The position numbers and the translations under genes were made by a program. Positions 36,343-45,180 of a stretch of 64,000 bases of DNA are shown piece by piece. Numbering within the stretch: position 1 is the stretch's first letter; each line of letters begins with the position of its first letter. The DNA is from Cellulomonas hominis. Lineage in GTDB: Bacteria > Actinomycetota > Actinomycetes > Actinomycetales > Cellulomonadaceae. The DNA is taken from NCBI RefSeq assembly GCF_014201095.1, contig NZ_JACHDN010000001.1:682001-746000 (forward strand). Reading direction: 5' to 3'. The notes beneath the pieces are model-generated. The model did no database searches. It saw nothing but the letters and a program-made list of their open reading frames with translations, and had not been told where the DNA came from.

Positions 36343-37166
36343 ACGGCCGGCACCACCCGGTACCGCCGGTGCGCCAGGGACGGGTTGGACTCCCGCACGC
36401 TCGCGAGCGCCGCCGGGTCCAGGTCCACCGTGCGGAGCTCCGGCTCGGCCCCGAGCTCCAGCCCGACGACGCCGTCCGGCCCGACGACCAGCGAGTGCCC
36501 GGTGACGCCCGGCCCGGCCTGGCCGACCGCCACGACGACCGCGGTGTTCTCGATCGCCCGCGCCGTTGCGAGCGTGCGCCAGTGGTGCTCCTTGAGCGGC
36601 CCGGCCGCCCACGCGGCCGGCACGACGAGCACGTCGGCGCCGGCGTCGACCGCGCGGCGCGCCGACTCCGGGAACCGCAGGTCGTAGCAGGTGAGCACGC
36701 CGAGCCGGAGGCCCGCCACGTCGAGGGTCAGCGGCGCGGCGTCGGCGGGGCCGGGCTCCAGCCGGTCGGACTCGCGGTGCCCGAACGCGTCGTACAGGTG
36801 GACCTTGCGGTACACGCCGGCGAGCGCGCCGTCCGCGGCGACGGCCACCACGGCGTTCACGGCCCGGTCGTCGCGGCCGCCGGGGAGCGTCGTGCCGGCC
36901 ACCACCGCGACGCCGCGGGCGGCGGCCTGCTCGCGCAGCAGGGTGACGAACGGACCGTCCAGCGGCTCGGCGTGCTCGGGCCCGGTCCCGCGCGGGTCGA
37001 AGCCGGAGGCGTACTCGGGCAGCACGAGGACGTCCGCGCGGGCGCGGCCGGCGGTGTCGAACGCCCGGCGGACCACCTCGCGGTTGGCGTCGTGGTCGTC
37101 GCTGACCCGGAGCTGGCCGACGGTGACGCGCACCGCGGGGCGCACCGGGGGCGGGACGCTGCTCAC
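36339..37166 (-). CDS. Carbon-nitrogen hydrolase (nitrilase superfamily)
   Basis: 275 aa. The Glu-Lys-Cys triad is visible at Glu51 (LVLPEYASG), Lys121 (YRKVHLYDAFG) and Cys160 (VLTCYDLRFPE). The RFPE and YDAFG context resembles the Nit/omega-amidase-like branch that hydrolyses small amides, possibly including damaged metabolites. GTG start overlapping the previous gene's stop (GTGA). It closes the operon mca - small membrane protein - hydrolase. Confidence 0.93.
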   Translation of the reverse strand: MSSVPPPVRPAVRVTVGQLRVSDDHDANREVVRRAFDTAGRARADVLVLPEYASGFDPRGTGPEHAEPLDGPFVTLLREQAAARGVAVVAGTTLPGGRDDRAVNAVVAVAADGALAGVYRKVHLYDAFGHRESDRLEPGPADAAPLTLDVAGLRLGVLTCYDLRFPESARRAVDAGADVLVVPAAWAAGPLKEHHWRTLATARAIENTAVVVAVGQAGPGVTGHSLVVGPDGVVGLELGAEPELRTVDLDPAALASVRESNPSLAHRRYRVVPAV

Positions 37167-37531
37167 GGCCGGTCGCCGGGCGGCGGGGTGGCCGGGCCGG
37201 GCGGGGTCGGGGCGGCGGGGCCGTCGGGTCCGTCCGCGCGCGGCGCGTCCGGGGATCCCGGCGTGCCCGGGGTGCCCGGCGTCGACCCCGCGGCGGCCGC
37301 CGCCTCCTCCGCCTCGAGCCGTCGCGCGTTGCGGTCCACGACCCGCAGGTGCCGCACCAGGGAGAACCCGAGCGCGATCACCGCGGCCGCGACGGCGAAC
37401 GTCACGAGGAACCCGAGCAGCCCGGGCGAGGTCTGGTCCTCCGGCGGGATCTCGATCGTGCTGGGCGACGGCGACGGGTCCCCGGCCGCCTGCAGCAGCG
37501 CACCGTGCGCGACGGCGAGCAGCCCGCTCAT
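37163..37531 (-). CDS. Small single-pass membrane protein, Pro/Gly-rich tail
   Basis: 122 aa. An extracellular N-terminal part with SPSPS, one helix ([23 protein letters not shown]), a basic stop-transfer segment [17 protein letters not shown], and a low-complexity tail with repeated Pro/Gly (GTPGTPGSP). A protein of this kind next to mca is common in actinobacteria, but I know no function. The ATG overlaps the mca stop (ATGA) and its own stop overlaps the hydrolase start. Confidence 0.85.
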   Translation of the reverse strand: MSGLLAVAHGALLQAAGDPSPSPSTIEIPPEDQTSPGLLGFLVTFAVAAAVIALGFSLVRHLRVVDRNARRLEAEEAAAAAGSTPGTPGTPGSPDAPRADGPDGPAAPTPPGPATPPPGDRP

Positions 37532-38406
37532 GCCAGGGCCTCCCGGACGCCGGCGAAAAGGTCGTCCTCGGGCAGCGTCGTCGGCACCCGGGACTCGGCG
37601 AGCTCGTACTCCTCGGTGGACCACACCTCCACCTCGAGGTCGCGCGGCATCGCGAAGAAGAAGCCCTCGGGGTCGATCTGCGTGGCGTGCGCGCGCAGCG
37701 CGGCGTCCCGGGCGTCGAAGTACTCGGCCACCGGCACCAGCGTCGTCACCTCGCGCTCCGGGATCTCCCGGGCGGCGCGGGACTCGACCCACTCGCCGAA
37801 CGGGGACTCCACGCCGCGCGCCACGAGCGCCTCGTGGGCGGCGCGGATCCGGGCCATCGAGAACCCGTGGTTGTAGTACAGCTTGAGCGGCGTCCACGGC
37901 TCGCCCGCGCCTCGGTACCGCTCGGGGTCGCCCGCCGCGTGGAACGCCTCGAAGGCGACGCGGTGGCACATGATGTGGTCCGGGTGCGGGTAGCCGCCGG
38001 TCGGGTCGTACGTCGTGATGACGTGCGGCCGGAACTCGCGGACCAGCTCGACCAGCGGGCGGGACGCGTCCTCGAGCGGCTGCAGGGCGAAGCACCCCTC
38101 CGGCAGCGGCGGCAGCGGGTCACCCTCGGGCAGGCCGGAGTCCACGAAGCCGAGCCAGTGCTGCCGCACCCCCAGGGCGGCGGCCGCCGCGGCCATCTCG
38201 GTGCGCCGGACCGCGCGCATCTCCTCGATGCCGCCCTCGACGGGCGGGTGGTGCGGGTTGAGCACGTCGCCCCGCTCGCCGCCGGTGCAGGTGACGACGA
38301 GGACGTCCACGCCCTCCGCGGCGTACCGGGCGGTCGTCGCGGCCCCCTTGCTCGACTCGTCGTCGGGGTGGGCGTGCACGGCCATGAGGCGCAGCTGATC
38401 GGTCAC
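37528..38406 (-). CDS. mca: Mycothiol S-conjugate amidase
   Basis: 292 aa. LmbE/PIG-L zinc hydrolase fold: [15 protein letters not shown] (metal His13 and Asp16 region), [10 protein letters not shown], and [13 protein letters not shown] with the later metal His. The length and the [21 protein letters not shown] segment favour Mca over the MshB deacetylase. It cleaves mycothiol conjugates of toxins to mercapturic acids for export, which identifies the organism as a mycothiol producer. GTG start with GGGAG 5 nt upstream. Confidence 0.95.
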   Translation of the reverse strand: MTDQLRLMAVHAHPDDESSKGAATTARYAAEGVDVLVVTCTGGERGDVLNPHHPPVEGGIEEMRAVRRTEMAAAAAALGVRQHWLGFVDSGLPEGDPLPPLPEGCFALQPLEDASRPLVELVREFRPHVITTYDPTGGYPHPDHIMCHRVAFEAFHAAGDPERYRGAGEPWTPLKLYYNHGFSMARIRAAHEALVARGVESPFGEWVESRAAREIPEREVTTLVPVAEYFDARDAALRAHATQIDPEGFFFAMPRDLEVEVWSTEEYELAESRVPTTLPEDDLFAGVREALA

Positions 38407-38522
38407 GGTTCTCCCGTCGTCCTTCCACGTTCGACGCCGGCCGGGGCCGACGAGAGACAATGATCGCTCACCCCACCGACACGGCGCGCCACCGGCGCCC
38501 CGCCGACCTGCAGGAGCAGCGC

Positions 38523-38930
38523 GTGACCGCAGACCCGACCGCCGGGGCCCCGCCCGCCGGGCGCTACGGCCGCACCCCGACGCCGGGCCGCCGGCGTGCC
38601 GCCCTCGCCGCGCTGGCGGTGCTCGTGGTGGCCGGCCTCGCGCTCGTGCTGTGGATCGGGCTGGGGCAGGCCGGCAAGCCGGTGACGTGGACCGAGGTCG
38701 GGTTCCGGGTGGACGGCCCGACGTCGACCGACATCACGTTCGACGTCACCAAGGACCCCGGCGCCACCGCCGTCTGCCGGGTGCAGGCGATGTCGGACCG
38801 GTACGCCGAGGTCGGCGTGCAGTCCGTCGAGGTCGGGCCCGCGGGCACGCGCACCCAGCGGGTCACCACGACGATCCCCACCGCGCAGGAGGCCGTCACC
38901 GCCGTCGTCCTGTCCTGCGAGCCCGCCTGA
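38523..38930 (+). CDS. DUF4307 membrane-anchored protein
   Basis: 135 aa from GTG 38523, which has CAGGAG 4 nt upstream; an in-frame ATG at 38460 would add 21 residues but lacks a good site. [12 protein letters not shown] precedes one helix ([20 protein letters not shown]), then an extracellular beta domain ([22 protein letters not shown]) with two Cys. This is the actinobacterial DUF4307 family, regularly placed between mca and greA as here. Function unknown. Confidence 0.9.
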   Translation: MTADPTAGAPPAGRYGRTPTPGRRRAALAALAVLVVAGLALVLWIGLGQAGKPVTWTEVGFRVDGPTSTDITFDVTKDPGATAVCRVQAMSDRYAEVGVQSVEVGPAGTRTQRVTTTIPTAQEAVTAVVLSCEPA

Positions 38931-38983
38931 CGACGCACCCGCGCGAACACGCCTCAAACCCCACGCCGGAGCGGCGACGTTGC

Positions 38984-38989
38984 TATGCT
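38984..38989 (+). promoter_or_regulatory. Likely -10 element of greA with long leader
   Basis: TATGCT in a locally A/T-richer patch, about 175 nt upstream of the greA start. No good -35 is seen. The long leader between has no structure I can name. Confidence 0.45.
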
Positions 38990-39167
38990 TGCCGATTCAT
39001 ACGCCGCCCCGGTCCGATGTCGCCCGACGTCACCGCAGGCCGACGCGACCGCGAGGGATACGGCGGAACCCGTTCACGCTCTCGCGAGTCCGCGCACGCC
39101 TGACCGGGGCCGACGAGACGTGGTACGCCCCCGACGGGCGTGCTGCACACGCAGGGAAGGAGTGGAC

Positions 39168-39656
39168 GTGACCGACACGACGCAGGCCGCCACCTGGCTG
39201 ACCCAGGAGGCGTACGACCGCCTGAAGGCGGAGCTCGAGCACCTCGAGGGCCCGGGGCGCGCCGAGGTCACCGAGCGGATCGCCGCCGCGCGCGACGAGG
39301 GCGACCTCAAGGAGAACGGCGGCTACCACGCCGCCCGCGAGGAGCAGGCCAAGCAGGAGGCCCGCATCCGCGAGCTCAAGGAGAAGCTGCGCAACGTGCA
39401 GATCGGCACCCCGCCGGACGACGGCGTCGTGGAGCCGGGCATGGTCGTGACCGCGGTCGTCGCGGGCGACGAGATGACGTTCCTGCTGGGCTCGCGCGAG
39501 ATCGCCGGGTCCGCCGACATCGAGGTCTTCTCCCCGACGTCGCCCCTCGGCTCCTCGATCAACGGCCGGAAGGTCGGCGACACCGTCGCCTACACCGCGC
39601 CGAACGGCCGCGAGATCCCCGTCGAGATCAAGGCCGCGAAGCCGTTCGAGGGCTGA
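39168..39656 (+). CDS. greA: Transcription elongation factor GreA
   Basis: 162 aa. N-terminal coiled coil with the acidic tip that reaches the RNA polymerase active site (RIAAARDEGDLKENGGYHAAREEQ) and the C-terminal FKBP-like domain (SPLGSSINGRKVGDTVAYTAPNG). It rescues backtracked polymerase. GTG start chosen for the AAGGAG 5 nt upstream. A 20-bp stem terminator follows directly. Confidence 0.97.
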   Translation: MTDTTQAATWLTQEAYDRLKAELEHLEGPGRAEVTERIAAARDEGDLKENGGYHAAREEQAKQEARIRELKEKLRNVQIGTPPDDGVVEPGMVVTAVVAGDEMTFLLGSREIAGSADIEVFSPTSPLGSSINGRKVGDTVAYTAPNGREIPVEIKAAKPFEG

Positions 39657-39668
39657 GCCCTCGCGCAC

Positions 39669-39711
39669 CACGCCGAGAGGCCCCGTCCGGCGGACGGGGC
39701 CTCTCGGCGTG
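39669..39711. terminator. Very strong bidirectional terminator between greA and ilvA
   Basis: Perfect 20-bp stem (39669-39688 with 39692-39711) and a 3-nt loop GGC. Located 12 nt after greA stop and 17 nt from the convergent ilvA stop. Confidence 0.92.
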
Positions 39712-39728
39712 CCGGGGTCTGCCGGGGG

Positions 39729-40934
39729 TCAGTGCTCGGCGAGCCGGAAGCCGGCGTCGCGCAGGCGCTGCAGCACCCGGACGCAGTGCTCGGGGCCCTT
39801 GGTCTCCACCTGGACCTCGATCTCGACCTCGTCGATCTCCAGGTCCACCCCGGTGCGCACGTGCGACACGTGCATGACGTTGCCGCCCGCCGCCGCGAGC
39901 TCCCGCAGCAGGTCGGCCAGCGCCCCGGGCGTGTCCGTGACCCGCACCCGCAGCTGCAGGTAGCGGCCGGACACCGCGAGGCCGTGCCGGACGACGCGCA
40001 GCAGCACCAGCGGGTCGATGTTCCCCCCGGACAGCAGCACGACGACCGGGCCCTCCAGGTCGCCCGCGCCGGCGGCCATGACGGCGGCGACGCCCGCGGC
40101 GCCCGACGGCTCGACCAGGAGCTTGGCCCGCTCGGCGACGAGCAGCAGCGCCCGGGACAGGTCCTCCTCCGAGACCGTGCGCACCTCGCAGGCGTGCCGG
40201 TGCAGCACGTCGAACGGCACCCGGCCCGGGGTGCCCACCGCGATGCCGTCCGCCATCGTGTGCAGCTCGCCGGCGGTCACCGGCTCCCCCGCGACCAGCG
40301 ACGCCGGGTACGCCGCCGCCCGGGCGGCCTGCACCCCGACCACGCGGACGTGCGGCGCCACCTCGGCGACGACCGCCTGGATGCCCGCCGCCAGGCCGCC
40401 GCCGCCGAGCGGCACGACGATCGTCCGGACGTCCGGCACCTGCTCGAGGATCTCCAGGGCCAGCGTGCCCTGCCCCGCGACGATGTCCGCGTGGTCGAAC
40501 GGGTGGATCAGCACCCGCCCGGTGCGCTCCGCCTCGGCGCGCGCCTCGACCAGCGCCTCGTCGACGCTGTGCCCGTGCAGGCGCACCTCCGCGCCGTACT
40601 CCTTGGTGGCGGCGACCTTCGGCAGCGCGGCGTCGACCGGCATGTACACGACGGCGTCCAGGCCGAGCAGCTGAGCCGCCAGCGCGACGCCCTGCGCGTG
40701 GTTCCCGGCGCTGGCCGCCACGACGCCGAGCGCCTGCTCCTGCGGCGAGAGCCGGGCCATCCGCACGTACGCCCCGCGGATCTTGAACGAGCCCGCGCGC
40801 TGCAGGTTCTCGCACTTGAGCAGCACCGGCGTGCCGGCGATCTGGGACAGGGCCCGCGAGGTCTCCACGGGGGTGCGGGTCGCCACACCGGTCAGCAGGC
40901 GCGCGGCAGCCCGGGCGTCGTCGAGGAAGGTCAC
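39729..40934 (-). CDS. ilvA: Threonine ammonia-lyase with C-terminal ACT domain
   Basis: 401 aa from GTG 40934. PLP lysine in RAGSFKIRGAY (Lys51), the phosphate-binding glycine loop PLGGGGLAAG, and a C-terminal ACT domain (LQLRVRVTDTPGALADLLRELAAAGGNVMHVSHVR). The short single-ACT form resembles the TdcB/catabolic-length enzymes found in actinobacteria; it makes 2-oxobutanoate, a precursor of isoleucine. A GTG at 40952 would add six residues and overlap the upstream gene by 8 bp. GAGGAT 6 nt before 40934 favours the shorter form. Confidence 0.94.
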   Translation of the reverse strand: MTFLDDARAAARLLTGVATRTPVETSRALSQIAGTPVLLKCENLQRAGSFKIRGAYVRMARLSPQEQALGVVAASAGNHAQGVALAAQLLGLDAVVYMPVDAALPKVAATKEYGAEVRLHGHSVDEALVEARAEAERTGRVLIHPFDHADIVAGQGTLALEILEQVPDVRTIVVPLGGGGLAAGIQAVVAEVAPHVRVVGVQAARAAAYPASLVAGEPVTAGELHTMADGIAVGTPGRVPFDVLHRHACEVRTVSEEDLSRALLLVAERAKLLVEPSGAAGVAAVMAAGAGDLEGPVVVLLSGGNIDPLVLLRVVRHGLAVSGRYLQLRVRVTDTPGALADLLRELAAAGGNVMHVSHVRTGVDLEIDEVEIEVQVETKGPEHCVRVLQRLRDAGFRLAEH

Positions 40935-40944
40935 GTGCGTATCC

Positions 40945-42228
40945 TCACCCACGCGCGGCGGTGTCCGCGCCGCCCGCCCCCCGCCGGGAGAACATGCCGG
41001 GCGGCCGGAGCTCCAGGTGGTCGTCCGTGCCGAGCTGCGGGAACTTGTCGTGGCCGTGCAGGTACAGCACCACCGTGTTGAGCACCGCGGCGATCGGCAC
41101 CGCGAACAGCGCCCCGACGATGCCCGCCGCCAGTGACCCGGCCGCCACGACCAGCAGCACCGCGACCGGGTGCAGCGACACCGCGTGGCCCATGAGGAAC
41201 GGCTGCAGGACGTGGCCCTCGACCTGCTGCACCAGCAGCACGACGCCCAGCATGATCAGCGCGACGACCCAGCCCTTGGCGACCAGCGCGACCAGCACGG
41301 CGACCGCGCCGGTGGCGATGGCACCGACGATCGGGATGAACGAGCCGACGAACACCAGCGTCGCCAGCGGCACCGCGAGCGGCACCCCGAGGATCGCCGC
41401 GCCCAGGCCGATGCCCGTCGCGTCGACGAACGCCACGAGGATCTGCGTGCGCGTGTACCCGGACAGCGTGACGATGCCGCGCCGGCCGGCCTGGTGCACC
41501 CGCTCGCGGACCGACAGCGGCAGCAGGCCGACGCCCCACGCCCAGACCGTCCGGCCGTCCAGCAGGAAGAAGAACGTGCAGAACAGGGCGATCAGCGCGC
41601 CCGCCGCCACGTGCCCGACCGTCGTCGTCACGGACAGCGCGCCGGACAGCACGGTGTCCACGTTCTCGCTCAGCTGGTCCCGCGCCTGCCCGATGAGCTG
41701 GTCCAGCTGGTCGGTGCTCACGTTCAGCGGGCCGTCCGAGAGCCACGCGAGCGCCTCGTCCACGCCCTGCGACGCCTGGTCGGACAGGTCCCCGAACCCG
41801 TTGACGATCGACCGGCCCGCCAGCACCACCAGCCCCGCCACCGCCGCGAGCAGCAGCAGCACCGACGTGATCGCCGCCGCCCCGCGCCGGAACCGCAGCA
41901 CCCGGCGCAGCCACCGCGCCACCGGCGCCAGCAGCACGGACAGCAGCAGCGCGACCGCCACCGACACGACGATCACCTTGAAGTACCCGATGATCCACAG
42001 CGCCACCGCGGACGCCGCCGCGATCAGCAGGAACCGCCAGGACCACGCCGCCGCGGCCCGCACCGAGGGCGACACCGACTGCTCCGCGGACCAGCCGCGC
42101 GGGGTCGCCCCCGTGGTGAGGTCGCCCTCGTGCAGGACGGGGGCCGGCGGTGCCGGCGGCGTCCCCGCCGGACGTCCCCCGCGGGACCGCGCGCGCCAGC
42201 CCCGCTCGGGCCGGCCCGGGGTCGTCAT
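40945..42228 (-). CDS. AI-2E family transporter (TqsA/YdiK type)
   Basis: 427 aa. A disordered N-terminal 60 residues, then about eight helices with the family pattern: paired helices at the start, a long amphipathic extracytoplasmic segment (FGDLSDQASQG... QLIGQARDQLSENV), and the conserved FVGSFIPIVGAI and GHVLQPFLMGHAVSLHPVAVLLVVAAG. Members export autoinducer-2 or act as Na+/H+ antiporters. ATG overlaps the stop of the upstream PLP-enzyme gene (ATGA), so they are coupled although functionally unrelated. Confidence 0.93.
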   Translation of the reverse strand: MTTPGRPERGWRARSRGGRPAGTPPAPPAPVLHEGDLTTGATPRGWSAEQSVSPSVRAAAAWSWRFLLIAAASAVALWIIGYFKVIVVSVAVALLLSVLLAPVARWLRRVLRFRRGAAAITSVLLLLAAVAGLVVLAGRSIVNGFGDLSDQASQGVDEALAWLSDGPLNVSTDQLDQLIGQARDQLSENVDTVLSGALSVTTTVGHVAAGALIALFCTFFFLLDGRTVWAWGVGLLPLSVRERVHQAGRRGIVTLSGYTRTQILVAFVDATGIGLGAAILGVPLAVPLATLVFVGSFIPIVGAIATGAVAVLVALVAKGWVVALIMLGVVLLVQQVEGHVLQPFLMGHAVSLHPVAVLLVVAAGSLAAGIVGALFAVPIAAVLNTVVLYLHGHDKFPQLGTDDHLELRPPGMFSRRGAGGADTAARG

Positions 42229-43478
42229 GCCAGCGCCTGCGCCAGGTCGGCCAGCAGGTCGGCCTCGTCCTCGATGCCGACGGACAGCCGCACCAGGTCG
42301 TCGGGGACCTCCAGGTCCGTGCCGACCACCGAGCCGTGCGTCATCCGCGCCGGCAGCTCGATGAGCGACTCCACGCCGCCCAGGGACTCCGCCAGCGTGA
42401 ACACCCGGGTGCGGGCGCACACCTGCGCGGCACGCTCGGCGCTGCCCGCGCGGAACGACACCATGCCGCCGAACCCGGACATCTGCCGGGCCGCCACCTC
42501 GTGGTCCGGGTGCGAGTCCAGTCCCGGGTACAGGACCTCGCCGACGTCCTCGCGCTCCGTGAGGAACCGGGCCACCGCCGCGGCGTTCGCGGAGTGCCGG
42601 TCCATGCGCACCGCGAGCGTCTTCAGCCCGCGCAGGGTCAGCCAGGAGTCGAACGGACCCGCGACCGCGCCCGAGGCGTTCTGGTGGAACGCCACCGCGT
42701 CCGCCAGCGAGGTGGAGCCCGTCGGCCCCTCGAGCCCCACCGGGAGCTGCGCGCCGTCCGCGACGACCAGGGCACCGCCCACGACGTCCGAGTGCCCGCC
42801 GATGTACTTCGTCGTCGAGTGCACCACGACGTCCGCGCCCAGCGCGATCGGCTGCTGCAGGTACGGCGTCGCGAACGTGTTGTCCACGACGAGCACCGCC
42901 CCGGCGGCCCGCGCGTGCGCGGCGAGCGCCGCGATGTCCGAGACGCCCAGCAGCGGGTTCGTCGGGGTCTCCACCCACACGAGCTTCGTCTCCCCCGGCC
43001 GGATCGCGGCGAGCACCGCGTCGGGGTCCGACAGGTGCACCGGCGTGTGCTCGACGCCCCAGGGCCCGAACACCCGGGCGATCAGCCGGTACGTGCCGCC
43101 GTACGCGTCGTCCGGCACCACGACGTGGTCGCCCGGGCGCAGCACCGCACGCAGCAGCGTGTCCTCCGCCGCGAGCCCCGACGCGAACGCGAACCCCGCG
43201 CCACCGCCCTCCGCGGCCCGCAGGGCCTCCTCCAGCGCCGCGCGGGTCGGGTTGCCGGAGCGGGAGTACTCGTACCCGCCGCGCAGCCCCCCGACGCCGT
43301 CCTGCTTGTACGTCGAGACCTGGTAGATCGGGGTCACCACCGCGCCCGTGGCCCCGTCGGGCTCCTGGCCCGCGTGGATCGCCCGGGTCGCGAAGCCGGC
43401 GGACGACCAGTCGCCGTCGTCGGTGTGCGCGCCGAGGTCGCCGGAACCGGGCAGGGTGGGGTGCGTCTCGTCAGTCAC
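42225..43478 (-). CDS. Cystathionine gamma-synthase/gamma-lyase (Cys/Met metabolism PLP enzyme)
   Basis: 417 aa. FATRAIHAGQEPD, YEYSRSGNPTR, FASGLAAEDTLL, and the PLP lysine in VVHSTTKYIGGHSDVVGG; the C-terminal TLAESLGGVESLIELPARMTH is characteristic. Synthase and lyase activities cannot be separated by motifs; with a cystathionine beta-synthase gene 6 kb away, gamma-lyase activity (reverse transsulfuration to cysteine) is attractive. GTG start at 43478, 7 nt after TAGCCT, so probably leaderless. A 13-bp palindrome lies over its upstream region. Confidence 0.93.
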   Translation of the reverse strand: MTDETHPTLPGSGDLGAHTDDGDWSSAGFATRAIHAGQEPDGATGAVVTPIYQVSTYKQDGVGGLRGGYEYSRSGNPTRAALEEALRAAEGGGAGFAFASGLAAEDTLLRAVLRPGDHVVVPDDAYGGTYRLIARVFGPWGVEHTPVHLSDPDAVLAAIRPGETKLVWVETPTNPLLGVSDIAALAAHARAAGAVLVVDNTFATPYLQQPIALGADVVVHSTTKYIGGHSDVVGGALVVADGAQLPVGLEGPTGSTSLADAVAFHQNASGAVAGPFDSWLTLRGLKTLAVRMDRHSANAAAVARFLTEREDVGEVLYPGLDSHPDHEVAARQMSGFGGMVSFRAGSAERAAQVCARTRVFTLAESLGGVESLIELPARMTHGSVVGTDLEVPDDLVRLSVGIEDEADLLADLAQALA

Positions 43479-43485
43479 GCACCCC

Positions 43486-43491
43486 AGGCTA
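43486..43491 (-). promoter_or_regulatory. Leaderless-type -10 hexamer for the gamma-lyase/synthase gene
   Basis: TAGCCT on the minus strand, 7 nt before the GTG at 43478. Confidence 0.55.
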
Positions 43492-43504
43492 GAGGCACTC
43501 GCCC

Positions 43505-43559
43505 AGACTGCAGGATCGGACTGGGCGGGGCGACCCTGCGCGCGTGGATCCTGCAGTCT
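43505..43559. repeat. Large intergenic palindrome C
   Basis: Perfect 13-bp inverted repeat AGACTGCAGGATC (43505-43517) and its complement (43547-43559) around a 29-nt GC-rich centre. Located between divergent genes, its left arm beginning about 14 bp upstream of the gamma-lyase -10 element. Confidence 0.88.
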
Positions 43560-43633
43560 CGGCGGGGGCCTCGGGGGAACACCCGCGCCCGCGCACCGGT
43601 TGAGAGCGTCGGAGCCGAGGAAGGGAGACACCC

Positions 43634-44302
43634 ATGAGCTGGCTGTTCGGATCCGCCCTCAAGTCGACGATGGTGGACCCGTCGCGCGCGCTGAAGGGCC
43701 GCGACGGCTACGCGTACCACGTCCCCGCCACGCACACCGTGCTGGGGACGCCGCTGCAGGGCCCGTGGCCCGAGGGCACCCGCACGATCACCCTGGGCCT
43801 GGGCTGCTTCTGGGGCGCGGAGCGCGCGTTCTGGCAGCTGCCGGGCGTGGTCTCGACGTCGGTGGGCTACCAGGGCGGGTTCACGCCGTACCCGACGTAC
43901 GAGGAGGTCTGCACCGGCCTGACCGGGCACGCCGAGATGGTCCAGGTCGCGTACGACCCGGCGGTGATCTCGGACGCCGACCTGCTGCGCGCCTTCTGGG
44001 AGTCGCACGACCCGACGCAGGGGTACCGGCAGGGCAACGACGTCGGAACCCAGTACCGGTCGGCCGTCTACCCGACGACCCCGGAGCAGGAGGCTGCGGC
44101 GCGGGAGACCCTCGCGGCGTACCAGGAGCGGCTGACCCGCGCCGGGTACGGCGAGATCACCACGGAGATCCGGCCCGCCGCGGAGGCCGGGACGTACTAC
44201 TACGCCGAGGACTACCACCAGCAGTACCTCGACAAGAACCCGAACGGGTACTGCGGGCTCGGCGGCACGGGCGTGTCCTGCCCGCGTCCCCTGGACGCGT
44301 GA
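43634..44302 (+). CDS. msrA: Peptide methionine (S)-S-oxide reductase MsrA
   Basis: 222 aa. Catalytic Cys58 in [14 protein letters not shown], then [25 protein letters not shown] and the Glu/Tyr active-site partners in [13 protein letters not shown] 50-residue N-terminal extension ([22 protein letters not shown]) matches the longer MsrA class. It repairs oxidised methionine; thioredoxin or mycothiol systems would recycle it. ATG start with AAGGGAG 6 nt upstream; divergent from the gamma-lyase/synthase. Confidence 0.97.
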   Translation: MSWLFGSALKSTMVDPSRALKGRDGYAYHVPATHTVLGTPLQGPWPEGTRTITLGLGCFWGAERAFWQLPGVVSTSVGYQGGFTPYPTYEEVCTGLTGHAEMVQVAYDPAVISDADLLRAFWESHDPTQGYRQGNDVGTQYRSAVYPTTPEQEAAARETLAAYQERLTRAGYGEITTEIRPAAEAGTYYYAEDYHQQYLDKNPNGYCGLGGTGVSCPRPLDA

Positions 44303-44308
44303 CCGCCG

Positions 44309-44357
44309 GCGCCGGGACGGGGCGGCCGATCTCGACCGGACGGCCCTGTCCCGGCGC
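44309..44357 (+). terminator. Terminator behind msrA
   Basis: 15-bp stem with one G-T wobble (44309-44323 with 44343-44357; arm starts GCGCCGGGAC) and a 19-nt loop, 7 nt after the msrA stop. Confidence 0.75.
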
Positions 44358-44370
44358 ACGCCCCGCCCGC

Positions 44371-44376
44371 TAGCGT
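44371..44376 (+). promoter_or_regulatory. Leaderless-type -10 hexamer for the HEAT-repeat gene
   Basis: TAGCGT, 7 nt before the ATG at 44384, with no ribosome site; directly behind the msrA terminator. Confidence 0.6.
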
Positions 44377-44383
44377 CGCGGGC

Positions 44384-45100
44384 ATGGGCCGACGTGAGGA
44401 GCACCGCGCCGCGCTGCGCGCGCTCGACGACGACGTCCGCGCGTACCTGGCGGCGCACTCGGGGCTGCCGGGGCCGCGCGGGAACCTCGAGCTGATCGAC
44501 GCGTTCGCGGACGTCGCCCCCGGACCGCTCGTCCGGGCGCTCGCCGACGACGCCGACGAGTACCTGCGCTGCTGCGGGACCGCCGGGCTCGGGCGGCTGC
44601 TCCTCGAGGCCCGCGGCCGACCCGACGCCGACGACCTGGGCGCCCTGCTCCGGGAGCGGGCCGCCGACCCGCTGTGGCGGGTCCGGGAGGCGACCGCGAT
44701 GGCGCTCCAGCGGATCGGGGACGACGACCCCGCGACGCTCCGGACCCTCGTCGCGGACTGGGTCCGCGACCCGCACCCGCTGGTCCGCCGCGCCGCCGTC
44801 GCCGGCGTCTGCGAGCCGCGCCTGCTCCGCGACCCCGCGACGGCCGCGGCGGCGCTGGACGCCTGCGCCGTGGCGACCGCGGGCCTCGCGGCCGTGCCCC
44901 CGGACGCTCGTCGCGATCCCGACGTGCGCACGCTGCGCCAGGCGCTCGGCTACTGCTGGAGCGTGGCCGTCGCGGGCGACCCGGCCGCGGGGCTCCCGGC
45001 GTTCGCGGCGCTGCGGGCGGGCGCGGGCGACGACGCCGACGTCGCGTGGGTCGTCCGGGAGAACGAGAAGAAGTCCCGCCTGCGCCGCCTGCTCGACTGA
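44384..45100 (+). CDS. HEAT-repeat domain protein
   Basis: 238 aa, soluble, almost entirely alpha-helical. Repeats of the HEAT kind can be seen: DEYLRCCGTAGLGRLLLEA, PLWRVREATAMALQRIGDDD and PHPLVRRAAVAGVCEPRLL, each about 35-40 residues apart, with the usual Asp/Arg at repeat turns. Such scaffolds bind proteins or, in the AlkD branch, DNA. The catalytic AlkD residues are not evident. Function unknown. Confidence 0.8.
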   Translation: MGRREEHRAALRALDDDVRAYLAAHSGLPGPRGNLELIDAFADVAPGPLVRALADDADEYLRCCGTAGLGRLLLEARGRPDADDLGALLRERAADPLWRVREATAMALQRIGDDDPATLRTLVADWVRDPHPLVRRAAVAGVCEPRLLRDPATAAAALDACAVATAGLAAVPPDARRDPDVRTLRQALGYCWSVAVAGDPAAGLPAFAALRAGAGDDADVAWVVRENEKKSRLRRLLD

Positions 45101-45180
45101 CCGGCCCGGCCCGGCGCCACCCGGTCCGGGCGGCGCCGGCCCCGCACCGACGTCCCGACGCCCGCCCCGAGGAGCCGCCC

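Noticed and set aside
38985..39167. In-frame extension upstream of greA
   Set aside because: GreA orthologues are about 160 aa and AAGGAG fixes the start at 39168; the extension is leader sequence.
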